Assembly: GCA_947630875.1 (NCBI GenBank)
Contig: CANRJG010000020.1
Span: 1-38,541 of the forward strand
Reading direction: 5' to 3'
Source of the DNA: an uncultured Lachnospiraceae bacterium
Lineage (GTDB): Bacteria; Bacillota; Clostridia; Lachnospirales; Lachnospiraceae
Length of the DNA stretch: 38,541 nucleotides
The position numbers were made by a program, and so were the translations under genes. Below the pieces are notes generated by a model. It did no database searches, was not told where the DNA came from, and worked only from the letters and a program-made list of their open reading frames with translations. Position 1 is the first letter of the stretch. Each line of letters starts with the position of its first letter. Shown piece after piece: positions 1 through 9,970 of the stretch.

Positions 1-2
1 CT

Positions 3-97
3 GCCCCATTTCTTCCTCATGTTAGGGCGCGTCATAAAGCTTCTCACCCAACGGTATGCAAGCATACCGTGGATTCGAGCTTTTGACGCTGTAATCA
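3..97. repeat. Dispersed intergenic repeat, copy 1 (truncated by window edge)
   Basis: This stretch matches 24622-24716 with about 5 mismatches in 95 positions, counted by eye. It lies directly beyond the gyrA stop codon. It carries an inverted repeat, CGGTATGCAAGCATACCG, and a weaker GCCC...GGGC pair near its left end. It ends with GTAATCA, the same right terminus as the longer copy at 24550-24716. The left part of the element probably lies outside the window. It has no coding potential that I can support. The inner palindrome could also act as a structured 3' end for the gyrA transcript, but no T-run follows it. Confidence 0.85.
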
Positions 98-99
98 TG

Positions 100-2637
100 T
101 TATACTTCTTCTTCCGGCATTTCTGCTTCCGATCTCTCTTCCTCTTCAATCTTCCGGGTCTTTGCCATGCCGGCCACCGTCACGCCTTCTTTCAGATGCA
201 TCACTTTCACGCCGGAGGTGTCCCGTCCGATCAGCGAGATGCCATCCACCGGCATCCGGATAATGATGCCTTCCGTTGTAATCATCATTACCTCGCTGTC
301 TTCATGAACTCCCTTGAAGCTGACCACCTTTCCGGTCTTTTCATTTAATTTATAGCATTTTACGCCTTTTCCGCCCCGGTACTGCACCTTAAATTCTGAC
401 ACATCGGTGCGCTTGCCCATACCGTTTTCGGTGACAAAGAGCAGGGCTTCGCCGTCGTAATCCATCTGCATACCGATCAGACAGTCATCACGGCGCAGCT
501 CGATGCCCCGGACGCCCATGGAACTTCTGCCGGTAGGTCTTACATCATTTTCATCAAAGCAGATGGCCTGCCCCAAATTGGTAGCCAGATAGACTTTTCT
601 GCTGCCATCTGTCAGTTTTACCTCCATCAGCTCATCATCTTCCCGGATACTGATGGCCGCAAGTCCCGTCTTTCGAATATTTTTAAATTCTGAAATCGGC
701 GTCTTTTTTACAATGCCGTTTTTCGTCGCCATCATAATATAATGGGGTTTTTCATATCCGCTGTCCCGGTCGGCGTCCGCCCGCTTCGCATCCAGCGGAA
801 TCACCGCGGCAATGCTCTCCTCCGGCTGCAGCTGCAGGAGATTGACCACCGCCGTTCCTCTGGCGGTCCTGCCGGCTTCGGGAATTTCAAAGGCTTTGAT
901 CCGGTATACCCGTCCTTTATTAGTAAAGAACATGAGATAATCATGGGTGGAGGTAATAAACAGATCCTTGATGAAATCATCCTCGATCGTCTGCATGCCC
1001 TTAATGCCTTTTCCGCCCCTGTTCTGGCTCTTAAAGTTTTCCAGAGACATCCGCTTGATATACCCCAGTTGTGTTCTGGTGATGACAATCTCTTCTTTTT
1101 CAATCAGATCTTCCATCAGAATATCAAATTCATCAAAGCCGATTTTGGTTCTCCGTTCATCCGCATATTTATCTTTGATGACCAGAATTTCATCCCGGAT
1201 GACGCCCAGCAGTTTCTTCTGATCCGCCAGAATCTCTTTGAGATAGGCGATTTTTTCCAGCAGTTCTTTATATTCCGCTTCCAGCCGCTCTCTTTCCAGA
1301 CCGGTCAGCGTCCGCAGACGCATATCCACGATGGCCTGGGCCTGGGCGTCGGACAGGCCGAATTCTTCCATCAGATTTTGCTTTGCCGCAGCCACATTTT
1401 CCGAACCGCGGATAATGGCGATGACCCGGTCGATATGATCCAGCGCAATGAGCAGTCCTTCTAAAATGTGGGCTCTTTCCTCCGCCCGGTTCAGTTCATA
1501 TTTCGTTCGTCTGGTGACCACGTCTTCCTGATGCACCAGATAATACCGGATCATTTCCTCGATATTCAGCGTTTTCGGCTCATTTCCCACCAGCGCCAGC
1601 ATATTGACGCCGAAGGTATCCTGCAGCTGGGTATGCTTATACAGCTGGTTTAAAATGACGTTTGCATTTACATCTCTGCGCAGTTCGATACAGATACGCA
1701 TGCCTTGCCGGTTGGATTCGTCCCGCAGCTCCGTAATGCCGTCGATGCGTTTGTTCCGCACCATCTCGGCAATCTTTTCGATCAGCCGGGCTTTATTGAC
1801 CATGAATGGCAGCTCCGTCACGATGATCCGGGTCTTTCCGTTGGACATAGTTTCAATATTGCTGACGGCACGGACACGAATCTTTCCCTTGCCGGTACGG
1901 TAGGCTTCTTCAATGCCTCTTTTGCCGAGAATCACCGCGCCGGTGGGAAAATCCGGGCCTTTCACAATTTCCAGAATTTCTTCGATAGTAGTATCCCGAT
2001 CCTCTGCAATCCGGTTGTCGATCATTTTGACGCAGGCGTCAATGATTTCTCCCAGATTGTGGGGCGGGATATTGGTAGCCATACCTACGGCGATACCGGT
2101 AGACCCGTTGGCCAGCAGATTGGGATAACGGGATGGCAATACGGTAGGTTCTTTTTCCGTTTCATCAAAATTCGGAACAAAATCCACCGTATCCTTGTTG
2201 ATATCTGCCAGCATTTCCATGGAGATTTTAGAAAGTCTGGCTTCCGTATAACGCATGGCGGCAGCGCCGTCGCCGTCTTCCGATCCGAAATTGCCGTGTC
2301 CGTCCACCAAAGGATATCTGGTGGACCATTCCTGGGCCATATTGACCAAAGCTCCGTAAATGGAACTGTCGCCATGGGGATGATATTTACCCATGGTATC
2401 GCCGACGATACGCGCACATTTTCGATGGGGTTTATCCGGCCCGTTGTTGAGCTCAATCATAGAATAAAGCACACGCCGCTGCACCGGTTTCAGACCGTCT
2501 CTGATATCCGGAATCGCACGGGACACGATTACGCTCATCGCGTAGTCTATAAACGATTTTTCCATCGTTTTTTTCAGATCGACTTCGTGAATCTTATCGA
2601 TTTCCCCATCCATCTGATCAAAGATTTTGTCATCCAT
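100..2637 (-). CDS. gyrA: DNA gyrase subunit A
   Basis: This is the A subunit of the A2B2 type II topoisomerase that introduces negative supercoils in the cytoplasm. The 845-residue length is normal for the family. The breakage-reunion domain is in the N-terminal half, with the catalytic tyrosine at residue 130 in MRYTEARLS. The quinolone-resistance region [12 protein letters not shown] is at residues 86-97, and it has Gly95 where E. coli has Asp87. The C-terminal beta-propeller carries a GyrA-box-like motif, QNRGGKG (canonical form QRRGGKG), and a second RGGKG further on. The ATG at 2637 is preceded by a GGAGACGGAGA ribosome-binding site. It follows gyrB by 58 bases on the same strand, the usual Firmicutes order, and is probably the last gene of the dnaA-dnaN-yaaA-recF-gyrB-gyrA block. 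Confidence 0.98.
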   Translation of the reverse strand: MDDKIFDQMDGEIDKIHEVDLKKTMEKSFIDYAMSVIVSRAIPDIRDGLKPVQRRVLYSMIELNNGPDKPHRKCARIVGDTMGKYHPHGDSSIYGALVNMAQEWSTRYPLVDGHGNFGSEDGDGAAAMRYTEARLSKISMEMLADINKDTVDFVPNFDETEKEPTVLPSRYPNLLANGSTGIAVGMATNIPPHNLGEIIDACVKMIDNRIAEDRDTTIEEILEIVKGPDFPTGAVILGKRGIEEAYRTGKGKIRVRAVSNIETMSNGKTRIIVTELPFMVNKARLIEKIAEMVRNKRIDGITELRDESNRQGMRICIELRRDVNANVILNQLYKHTQLQDTFGVNMLALVGNEPKTLNIEEMIRYYLVHQEDVVTRRTKYELNRAEERAHILEGLLIALDHIDRVIAIIRGSENVAAAKQNLMEEFGLSDAQAQAIVDMRLRTLTGLERERLEAEYKELLEKIAYLKEILADQKKLLGVIRDEILVIKDKYADERRTKIGFDEFDILMEDLIEKEEIVITRTQLGYIKRMSLENFKSQNRGGKGIKGMQTIEDDFIKDLFITSTHDYLMFFTNKGRVYRIKAFEIPEAGRTARGTAVVNLLQLQPEESIAAVIPLDAKRADADRDSGYEKPHYIMMATKNGIVKKTPISEFKNIRKTGLAAISIREDDELMEVKLTDGSRKVYLATNLGQAICFDENDVRPTGRSSMGVRGIELRRDDCLIGMQMDYDGEALLFVTENGMGKRTDVSEFKVQYRGGKGVKCYKLNEKTGKVVSFKGVHEDSEVMMITTEGIIIRMPVDGISLIGRDTSGVKVMHLKEGVTVAGMAKTRKIEEEERSEAEMPEEEV

Positions 2638-2695
2638 TCTCCGTCTCCGTTCTCACATCCGTTGCGCTTCCTGCCGCGCAACCACAAATATTCTT

Positions 2696-4602
<1,907 letters not shown>

Positions 4603-4611
4603 AAAATCCTC

Positions 4612-5697
4612 CTATACTTCCGATTGAATCCTGCCATGTTCCACATGGTATACTCTGTTTACTTCAAATTGTTTCCGGATAAAATCCTCCATTCCCGTAC
4701 AGGTAATAAAGGTCTGAATATCCGAAATACTGTCCAGCAGGTTCCGCTGCCTCTCTCTGTCCAGTTCGCTTAAAACATCATCCAGCAGCAGTACCGGTTT
4801 GTCCCGTTTCATTTGCTTCAGTAATTCTATTTCAGCCAGTTTCAAAGACAGGGCGGCGGTGCGCTGCTGCCCCTGAGAACCGAAGTAACGCAGGTCAATG
4901 CCATTGACGGAAAATGAAAGATCGTCCCGATGCGGCCCCATTTCACTGGTTTTCATACGGATATCCCGTTCCGCATTTTCCTTCAGCTTTTCTTTAAAAT
5001 CCTTTGCAGAAACATTCTTTTCATATTGAATCACAATTTCCTCATTCCCTTTGGTCATATCGGAATGGAGGTTACGAATGATCTGATTCAATTCTTTGAC
5101 AAATTTTTCACGAATTAAGATCACAGATGTCCCGTATTCTGCAAGCTTTTCATCCAGGATTGAAAGCAAAATTTCAAAATCCGGGGTATAGGCGCTTTCT
5201 TTCAAAAGCGCATTTCTTTGGTTCAAAACTTTTTTATAAGCCGCCAGACTTTTTAAATAAAATGCGTCCGCCTGCCCGATTTCCATATCCAGAAATCTTC
5301 TTCGCATGGCAGGCCCCTGTTTGATAATACTCAAATCCTCCGGCGAGAAAAAAACAATATTGCACAGCCCGAAGAGCTCGCTGGCCCGGCGGATGGGAAC
5401 CTGATTAATGGCAATTCCCTTTTTTTCCGCCGCTTTTAAATGAAAATCAATAATAAATTGCTGATTTTTTTTCTGTATCTTACTGCGGATATGCGCTTGT
5501 GTTTCTCCGAAACGGATCATATCCCTGTCCTTACAGCTTCGGTAAGACTTGGTGGTGGTACTGAAATACAGCGCTTCCAGAAGATTGGTTTTTCCCTGGG
5601 CATTGTTTCCGTAAAACAGATTGACGCCGGGATCAAACTCTATCTTCAGTTCCTGATAATTTCTGAAATTATAAAGGTCAATGGACTGAAAAAACAT
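4612..5697 (-). CDS. recF: DNA replication and repair protein RecF
   Basis: RecF is an SMC/ABC-type ATPase that helps load RecA at gapped DNA in the RecFOR pathway. The Walker A motif GNNAQGKT is at residues 30-37, the ABC signature SQGQQRTAALSLK begins at about residue 274, and the Walker B motif with D-loop, LLLDDVLSELD, ends at residue 313. The 361-residue length is standard. The gene lies between yaaA (9-base gap) and gyrB (9-base gap) on the minus strand, so all three are very likely co-transcribed. Nothing in the sequence looks damaged. Confidence 0.98.
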   Translation of the reverse strand: MFFQSIDLYNFRNYQELKIEFDPGVNLFYGNNAQGKTNLLEALYFSTTTKSYRSCKDRDMIRFGETQAHIRSKIQKKNQQFIIDFHLKAAEKKGIAINQVPIRRASELFGLCNIVFFSPEDLSIIKQGPAMRRRFLDMEIGQADAFYLKSLAAYKKVLNQRNALLKESAYTPDFEILLSILDEKLAEYGTSVILIREKFVKELNQIIRNLHSDMTKGNEEIVIQYEKNVSAKDFKEKLKENAERDIRMKTSEMGPHRDDLSFSVNGIDLRYFGSQGQQRTAALSLKLAEIELLKQMKRDKPVLLLDDVLSELDRERQRNLLDSISDIQTFITCTGMEDFIRKQFEVNRVYHVEHGRIQSEV

Positions 5698-5706
5698 ACA
5701 ACCGAT

Positions 5707-5913
5707 TTACTCCGTAACCTGAATTTCCTGTCCCCCAAAGGAAACAAGATCTCCTGCCCTTACCTTTTTTCCGCGCTGTGTGCAGACCTCCCCGTTCACA
5801 AAAACCTTTCCTTCCTGAATCAGAAATTTCGCGTCAACGCCGCTGTCCGCCAGACCGGTGGCCTTTAACAGCTGCCCCAGCCGGATATATTCGTCTCTCA
5901 ACTGAAATTCCAT
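5707..5913 (-). CDS. yaaA: S4 domain protein YaaA
   Basis: This is a 68-residue protein made of essentially one S4 RNA-binding domain (RLGQLLKATGLADSGVDAK, then FLIQEGKVFVNGEVCTQRGKKVRAGD). Small S4 proteins at this place between dnaN and recF are a constant feature of Firmicutes origins. The family is thought to bind structured RNA, possibly ribosomal, but its role in this organism cannot be read from the sequence. The gaps are 6 bases to dnaN and 9 bases to recF, so it is an operon member. Confidence 0.95.
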   Translation of the reverse strand: MEFQLRDEYIRLGQLLKATGLADSGVDAKFLIQEGKVFVNGEVCTQRGKKVRAGDLVSFGGQEIQVTE

Positions 5914-5919
5914 CTTGCA

Positions 5920-7029
5920 TTACACCTCGGGTATAAAGTTCACAGGAAGAATCATGTAAATATAAGATTCATTTTCATCTTTAATAATACAGGGGTTCTT
6001 TGCATTGACCATATAAAGAGATACTTCTTCGTCGTCGATGGCCCGCAGCGCGTCTTTGATAAACTTCGGATTAAAGGCGATCATCAGATCTTTGCCTTCT
6101 TTTAAAATCTCTACTTCTTCATTCATGGTACCGGAGAAGGATTTGATTTTAATGCCCACATGATCATCTCTGATATCCATGACCAGCGGCTTTTTGTCCG
6201 ATTCATTGATCAGAAGTGTCGCCCGGTCAATGGAATCATACAGTTCATTTTTATTGGCTCTGACTTTTACCTGATAATCAAAGGAAAGCATCTGATCGAT
6301 CTTAAAGAACTCGCCTTCGATCACACGGGAAACCACTTTTGTATTTTCAAACTCAAACATGATATGATTGCTGCTGAAATAAATTTCCACATCCTTGTCC
6401 ATATCGCCTTCAATGATTTTGGTCAGATCATTCAGCGTCTTTCCCGGTACAATGCATTTTGTTTTTTCGTAATTTTCTTTTAAAGAAATATTCCTGATGG
6501 AAATACGGCAGGAATCCAGCGCCGTAATTTTCAGATTATTTCCGTTGACTTCAAAGCATTCTCCGGTCATCATCAGATTGCTTTCATTTTCCGCTATTGA
6601 AAAAATCGTCTGTCCGATAATTTTCTTTAAAGAATACTGACTGATGGTAATGCTCTGATTTTTAATTACATCCGGCAGCGCGGAAAATTCCTGTATATTC
6701 TTATATCCAATTACAAAACGGGCTTTTTCACAGGTGATTTTCACCTGATTGTTTTCAATTGTCTGAATACAAACCTCATTATCCGGCAGCTTGCGGATGA
6801 TATCGGAAAACAGTTTGGCATTGACTGCAATGGATCCGTTTTCAATAACCATGCCTTCAATGACGGTCTCAATGCCGATCTCCATATCGTTTGCGGTAAT
6901 TTTAATGGTGCTTCCGTAAGCATTGATCATAAAGCATTCCAGAATCGGCATCGTGGTTTTCGAAGGAACGGCTTTGGAAGCAATGGAGACCCCCTTTAAT
7001 AGATTGGATTTTGTGCATAAAAATTTCAT
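5920..7029 (-). CDS. dnaN: DNA polymerase III subunit beta (sliding clamp)
   Basis: The beta clamp is a ring-shaped homodimer that tethers replicative polymerases and other partners to DNA. The N-terminus MKFLCTKSNLLKGVSIASKA and the C-terminus ending in YMILPVNF are typical, and 369 residues is the expected length for three clamp subdomains. The ATG at 7029 has an AAAGGAAA ribosome-binding site. The upstream side is the AT-rich unwinding region of oriC, so the dnaN promoter probably overlaps origin sequence. It is followed closely by yaaA and recF. Confidence 0.98.
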   Translation of the reverse strand: MKFLCTKSNLLKGVSIASKAVPSKTTMPILECFMINAYGSTIKITANDMEIGIETVIEGMVIENGSIAVNAKLFSDIIRKLPDNEVCIQTIENNQVKITCEKARFVIGYKNIQEFSALPDVIKNQSITISQYSLKKIIGQTIFSIAENESNLMMTGECFEVNGNNLKITALDSCRISIRNISLKENYEKTKCIVPGKTLNDLTKIIEGDMDKDVEIYFSSNHIMFEFENTKVVSRVIEGEFFKIDQMLSFDYQVKVRANKNELYDSIDRATLLINESDKKPLVMDIRDDHVGIKIKSFSGTMNEEVEILKEGKDLMIAFNPKFIKDALRAIDDEEVSLYMVNAKNPCIIKDENESYIYMILPVNFIPEV

Positions 7030-7355
7030 GACGTTTTCCTTTCTGAAAATGATATAAAAGTAAAATAAATTATATTAATATTCGTCGTAGTAGTAATAGG
7101 GACTGTGGAAAAGTGGAAAAGCCCCCAATCCTTGAAAATCAAAGGTTTTTTTATTCATTGAGACAGGTGGAAAAACAGTGAGGAAGACGTTCATAAATCC
7201 TTTGTTTTCCACAGTATTTATTTTTTCTTTGAAAAACGAATGTCAGGAAGTCGGCAAACAGAAAAAGATATCCACGAAAAATCATGAAAATCCACTGAAT
7301 ATCCACCGGTTTTCCACCAAAAATATACAGGAATGTGAAGAACTATGTGGATAAT
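7030..7355. other. oriC, dnaA-dnaN intergenic part with DnaA boxes
   Basis: This non-coding gap between dnaN and dnaA contains a perfect DnaA box, TTATCCACA on the minus strand at 7346-7354, just after the dnaA stop. There are TTTTCCACA-type boxes at 7104-7112 (minus) and 7205-7213 (plus), and weaker matches near 7270 (ATATCCACG), 7300 (ATATCCACC) and 7310 (TTTTCCACC). The left part is strongly AT-rich. Bipartite origins that flank dnaA, with the unwinding site on the dnaN side, are known from Bacillus subtilis; assigning that role here is inference from the motifs. Confidence 0.85.
7055..7112 (-). other. Putative origin unwinding element with DnaA-trios
   Basis: Read on the minus strand, the order is a DnaA box TTTTCCACA (7112-7104), a short GC spacer GTCCC, a triplet run TATTACTACTACGACGA (7098-7082), and then an AT-rich stretch down to about 7055. 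The complement of the triplets reads 3'-GAT-GAT in the part nearest the box. This is the box, GC spacer, trio and AT-rich order described for bacterial origin unwinding elements. A second partial box, TTTTCCAC, directly precedes the first. Confidence 0.7.
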
Positions 7356-8690
7356 TTAAGGATTGATCAGTTTTTTTATAAGATCTACCTTTTCTTTCAA
7401 TTCCGCATTTTTATCAAGGTTCTTTTTGATATTTTCTTCACCATACATAATGGTGGTATGATCCCGGTTTAAAAGTTTGCCGAGATCTGAAAGAGAAATA
7501 TCCGTATACTGCCGGCAAAGATACATGACCACCTGTCTCGGTACGTTGATGTAAGCGTTTCGTTTGGACGACTTCATTTCTTCCAGGCTGACATCATAGG
7601 TACTGCAGACAATCTGAATGATGGATTCCGGTGTGATCATCTTGGGTGCGTCGGGAGAAATAATATCCTTCAGTTCCCGTTCCGCCACTTCCAGCGTCAG
7701 CTGCCTCGTATTTTCCAGCTGCGTAAAAGCAATCAGCTTATTTAAGGCGCCGTTTAATTCCCTAATATTGGATTTGACATTGGCGGCAATGTATTCCAGA
7801 ATTTCTTTCGGAATATTGTAGCCTTTTTTTTCAATATTTTTTTCCAGAATGGCCATTCTGGTTTCATAGTCGGGACTGGAAATATCCGCAATCAGCCCCA
7901 TTTCGAACCTTGTGCGCAGACGCTCTTCCAGGGTCGTCAAATCTCTGGGCGGTTTATCGCTGGAAATGACGATCTGTTTTTTGAGCATATGCAAATGGTT
8001 GAAGGTGTGGAAAAATTCTTCCTGGGTCCGGTCTTTGTTGATGATAAACTGAATATCATCAATTAAGAGCACGTCAATGTTGCGGTACTTTTCCCGAAAC
8101 TGCAGACCGTTGTTGTTGCTGTTTCGAATGGAATCGATCAGTTCATTGGTGAAGGTTTCGCTGGTGACATATAAAACGTTTTTTTCCGGTTTTGTTTTGT
8201 TGATGTAATGGGCAATGGAATGCATCAGATGGGTTTTTCCAAGTCCCACGCCGGAATATATAAAAAGGGGATTGTAAACTTCTCCGGGACTTTCCGCCAC
8301 TGCCAGCGCGGCGGAATAGGCAAAACGGTTATTGTCACTGACGACAAAATTTTCAAAAGTATACATGGAAGAACTATAGTTTAAATCCATGTCAGCCGGC
8401 TGATTTTTCTTTTCATTTGTTTCCTGTATGTCTTTTTGCAGAACGAATTCGATTTCACAGCTTTTTCCGATAAATTCTCCGATGGAAACCTGCAGAGGAA
8501 GTTTATATTTTCGATTCAGATAATCGATGGCCATCATATTGTTGTTGGTCACGATAATATAAACTTTGTCTCCTTCCATTTTATAAGGCTTTAAGGGACT
8601 TAACCAGCTGTCAAAAGAAACAGGGGAAATATTATGTTCTTTGCAGGTATGATCTAATATGAAATCCCAGTTTTCAATAATGGTTTCCAT
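7356..8690 (-). CDS. dnaA: Chromosomal replication initiator protein DnaA
   Basis: DnaA is the AAA+ initiator that binds DnaA boxes and opens oriC. The N-terminal DnaB-interaction domain begins METIIENWDFIL. Walker A GVGLGKT is at residues 147-153, Walker B LLIDDIQF at about 210, and the C-terminal DNA-binding signature DLGKLLNRDHTTIMYGEE completes domain IV. I place the start at the ATG at 8690 because GTGAGG lies six bases upstream; a GTG at 8702, adding four residues, is possible but has a poorer ribosome-binding site. The gene is flanked on both sides by DnaA boxes, consistent with autoregulation and a bipartite origin. Confidence 0.97.
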   Translation of the reverse strand: METIIENWDFILDHTCKEHNISPVSFDSWLSPLKPYKMEGDKVYIIVTNNNMMAIDYLNRKYKLPLQVSIGEFIGKSCEIEFVLQKDIQETNEKKNQPADMDLNYSSSMYTFENFVVSDNNRFAYSAALAVAESPGEVYNPLFIYSGVGLGKTHLMHSIAHYINKTKPEKNVLYVTSETFTNELIDSIRNSNNNGLQFREKYRNIDVLLIDDIQFIINKDRTQEEFFHTFNHLHMLKKQIVISSDKPPRDLTTLEERLRTRFEMGLIADISSPDYETRMAILEKNIEKKGYNIPKEILEYIAANVKSNIRELNGALNKLIAFTQLENTRQLTLEVAERELKDIISPDAPKMITPESIIQIVCSTYDVSLEEMKSSKRNAYINVPRQVVMYLCRQYTDISLSDLGKLLNRDHTTIMYGEENIKKNLDKNAELKEKVDLIKKLINP

Positions 8691-8735
8691 TGCGAACCTC
8701 ACTTCTTAATGATTCAACGAAAATAACCTACTATG

Positions 8736-8764
8736 ATTATAAAGGAAAAAGAAGAAAATAGCAA
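8736..8764 (-). promoter_or_regulatory. Promoter for dnaA
   Basis: On the minus strand, TTGCTA is followed by a 17-base spacer and TATAAT, about 45 bases upstream of the dnaA start. This fits a sigma-A-type promoter. It was found by eye only. Confidence 0.65.
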
Positions 8765-9079
8765 CGAGTTATGAAAATAGTTTTTAAAGGAAATTGGTCG
8801 AAAAATATCGATTTGGTTTACAATGAATTATCAATCAATTTTTTCAAATTGTTAAAAAGTGGAAAAAAATTGTTGTCGAAAAAAAACGCAAAAATGTGGA
8901 AAAAAAGGGGTTCAGGAGAATTTTATAAGAAAAAAAGCATAGTTTTCCACAGAGTTTTCCACAATTTGTGTAAAAAATTACGTAAACTACTTTGGAAATC
9001 CACGAATGCTGATAAAAAAAGCCACTGGATGCCGGTGCGGAAAAGGGGAAAGGATACCGAAAGAAATGATAATTTTTTC
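8765..9079. other. oriC, upstream DnaA-box cluster between dnaA and rpmH
   Basis: This very AT-rich non-coding stretch contains three TTTTCCACA boxes: minus strand at 8895-8903, and plus strand at 8943-8951 and 8955-8963 (the last two in tandem, 12 bases apart). A near match, AGTGGAAAA, is at about 8858. An open frame of 124 codons crosses this region (8771-9145), but it has the composition of AT-rich origin DNA, lacks a recognisable domain, and contains the boxes and the rpmH promoter, so I do not treat it as a gene. Confidence 0.75.
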
Positions 9080-9108
9080 TTGACTTATAAAAACATTATA
9101 AATATAAT
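9080..9108 (+). promoter_or_regulatory. Promoter for rpmH
   Basis: TTGACT at 9080-9085 and TATAAT at 9103-9108 are separated by exactly 17 bases, a near-consensus vegetative promoter about 65 bases before rpmH. It probably drives rpmH and, by read-through, rnpA and later genes. Confidence 0.85.
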
Positions 9109-9172
9109 AGACATGATGCTTTTCTGTCAGAATGATATGACATGAAAATTCATAAAAAGGAGGTGTGTTGCG

Positions 9173-9307
9173 ATGAAGATGACATTCCAACCCAAGAACA
9201 GGCAGAGAAACAAAGTACATGGGTTCCGTGCCAGAATGCATACGCCGGGCGGAAGAAAAGTTTTAGCAGCCAGAAGAGCAAAAGGAAGAAAAGTATTATC
9301 AGCATAA
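9173..9307 (+). CDS. rpmH: Large ribosomal subunit protein bL34
   Basis: This 44-residue basic protein begins [19 protein letters not shown] and ends AKGRKVLSA, a textbook L34 sequence. L34 is a structural protein of the 50S subunit. The ATG at 9173 follows a strong AAAGGAGG ribosome-binding site. It is the first gene to the right of oriC and is transcribed away from the origin. A terminator-like hairpin overlaps its stop codon and separates it from rnpA. Confidence 0.97.
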   Translation: MKMTFQPKNRQRNKVHGFRARMHTPGGRKVLAARRAKGRKVLSA

Positions 9308-9335
9308 GGCCGCGTTTTGTGGCCTTTGTTTTTTT
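9306..9335 (+). terminator. Terminator or attenuator between rpmH and rnpA
   Basis: AAGGCC (9306-9311) pairs with GGCCTT (9321-9326) around a 9-base loop and is followed by GTTTTTTT. It overlaps the rpmH stop codon. Partial termination here would give more L34 mRNA than RNase P protein mRNA. Confidence 0.7.
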
Positions 9336-9388
9336 ACGGTGAAACAAACAACCGGACAGAAAAGCATGCAGCTGTTCAGGGAGGCGTT

Positions 9389-9745
9389 ATGAAGTTTTCG
9401 GAATCCTTGAAAAAAAATTCCGACTTTCAGGCTGTTTACGGAGAAAAAAATTCCCTGGCGAATCGTTCTCTGGTGATGTATGTCAGAAAAAACGGTCTGG
9501 AAAAAAACAGACTGGGCATCAGTGTCAGCAAAAAAGTCGGAAACAGTGTCGTAAGACACCGTATCACAAGATTGATAAGAGAAAGCTATCGTTTGAATGA
9601 ACACCGGTTTTTGTCGGGATTCGATCTTGTTGTTGTAGCAAGAATTTATTCAAAAGGAAAATCGCAAAGGGAGATAGAGAGTTCCCTGCTGCACCTGGCA
9701 GGCCTTCATAAGATTACAGCAGATTATGAAAAAGATTTTGATTGA
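9389..9745 (+). CDS. rnpA: Ribonuclease P protein component
   Basis: This is the small basic protein that assists the RNase P RNA in 5' maturation of tRNA precursors. The start ATG at 9389 has GGGAGG upstream and gives 118 residues beginning MKFSESLKKNSDFQAVY. The family signature is the basic helix VGNSVVRHRITRLIRESYR. Its 3' end overlaps yidD by 20 bases, which suggests translational coupling. The position after rpmH is near universal in bacteria. Confidence 0.97.
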   Translation: MKFSESLKKNSDFQAVYGEKNSLANRSLVMYVRKNGLEKNRLGISVSKKVGNSVVRHRITRLIRESYRLNEHRFLSGFDLVVVARIYSKGKSQREIESSLLHLAGLHKITADYEKDFD

Positions 9746-9938
9746 ACTCATCAGGTTTTACCAGAAAAACCTGTCGCCGTTAAAAAGATATAATTCCTGC
9801 AAATATATTCCCTGCTGCTCCTGTTATGCTTTACAGGCGCTGGAAAAATATGGCGCAGTCAAAGGATCTTTACTGGCGGCGAAGCGAATTTGTAAATGCA
9901 ACCCTTTTTCAAGGGGCGGATTTGACCCTTTGCCCTGA
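9726..9938 (+). CDS. yidD: Membrane protein insertion efficiency factor YidD
   Basis: This is a 70-residue member of the YidD family, which is membrane-associated and assists YidC-dependent insertion. The motifs are IRFYQKNLSPLKRYNSCKY, then a cysteine-rich stretch with YALQALEKYGAVKGSLLAAKR, and the closing PFSRGGFDPLP. The family motif PxCSxYA reads PCCSCYA here. It overlaps rnpA by 20 bases and precedes yidC, the usual order. Confidence 0.95.
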   Translation: MKKILIELIRFYQKNLSPLKRYNSCKYIPCCSCYALQALEKYGAVKGSLLAAKRICKCNPFSRGGFDPLP

Positions 9939-9970
9939 GCTCTTATCGTACCAGTATCAGGAGGATTGAT

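Noticed and set aside
4637-4652. A parS-like sequence, TGTTCCACATGGTATA, in recF.
   Set aside because: Only the left half resembles parS; the right half is not complementary, and it lies in conserved recF coding sequence.
8771-9145. A 124-codon plus-strand open frame across the dnaA-rpmH gap.
   Set aside because: It overlaps three DnaA boxes and the rpmH promoter, has no ribosome-binding site worth the name, and its Lys/Asn-rich composition reflects AT-rich origin DNA.
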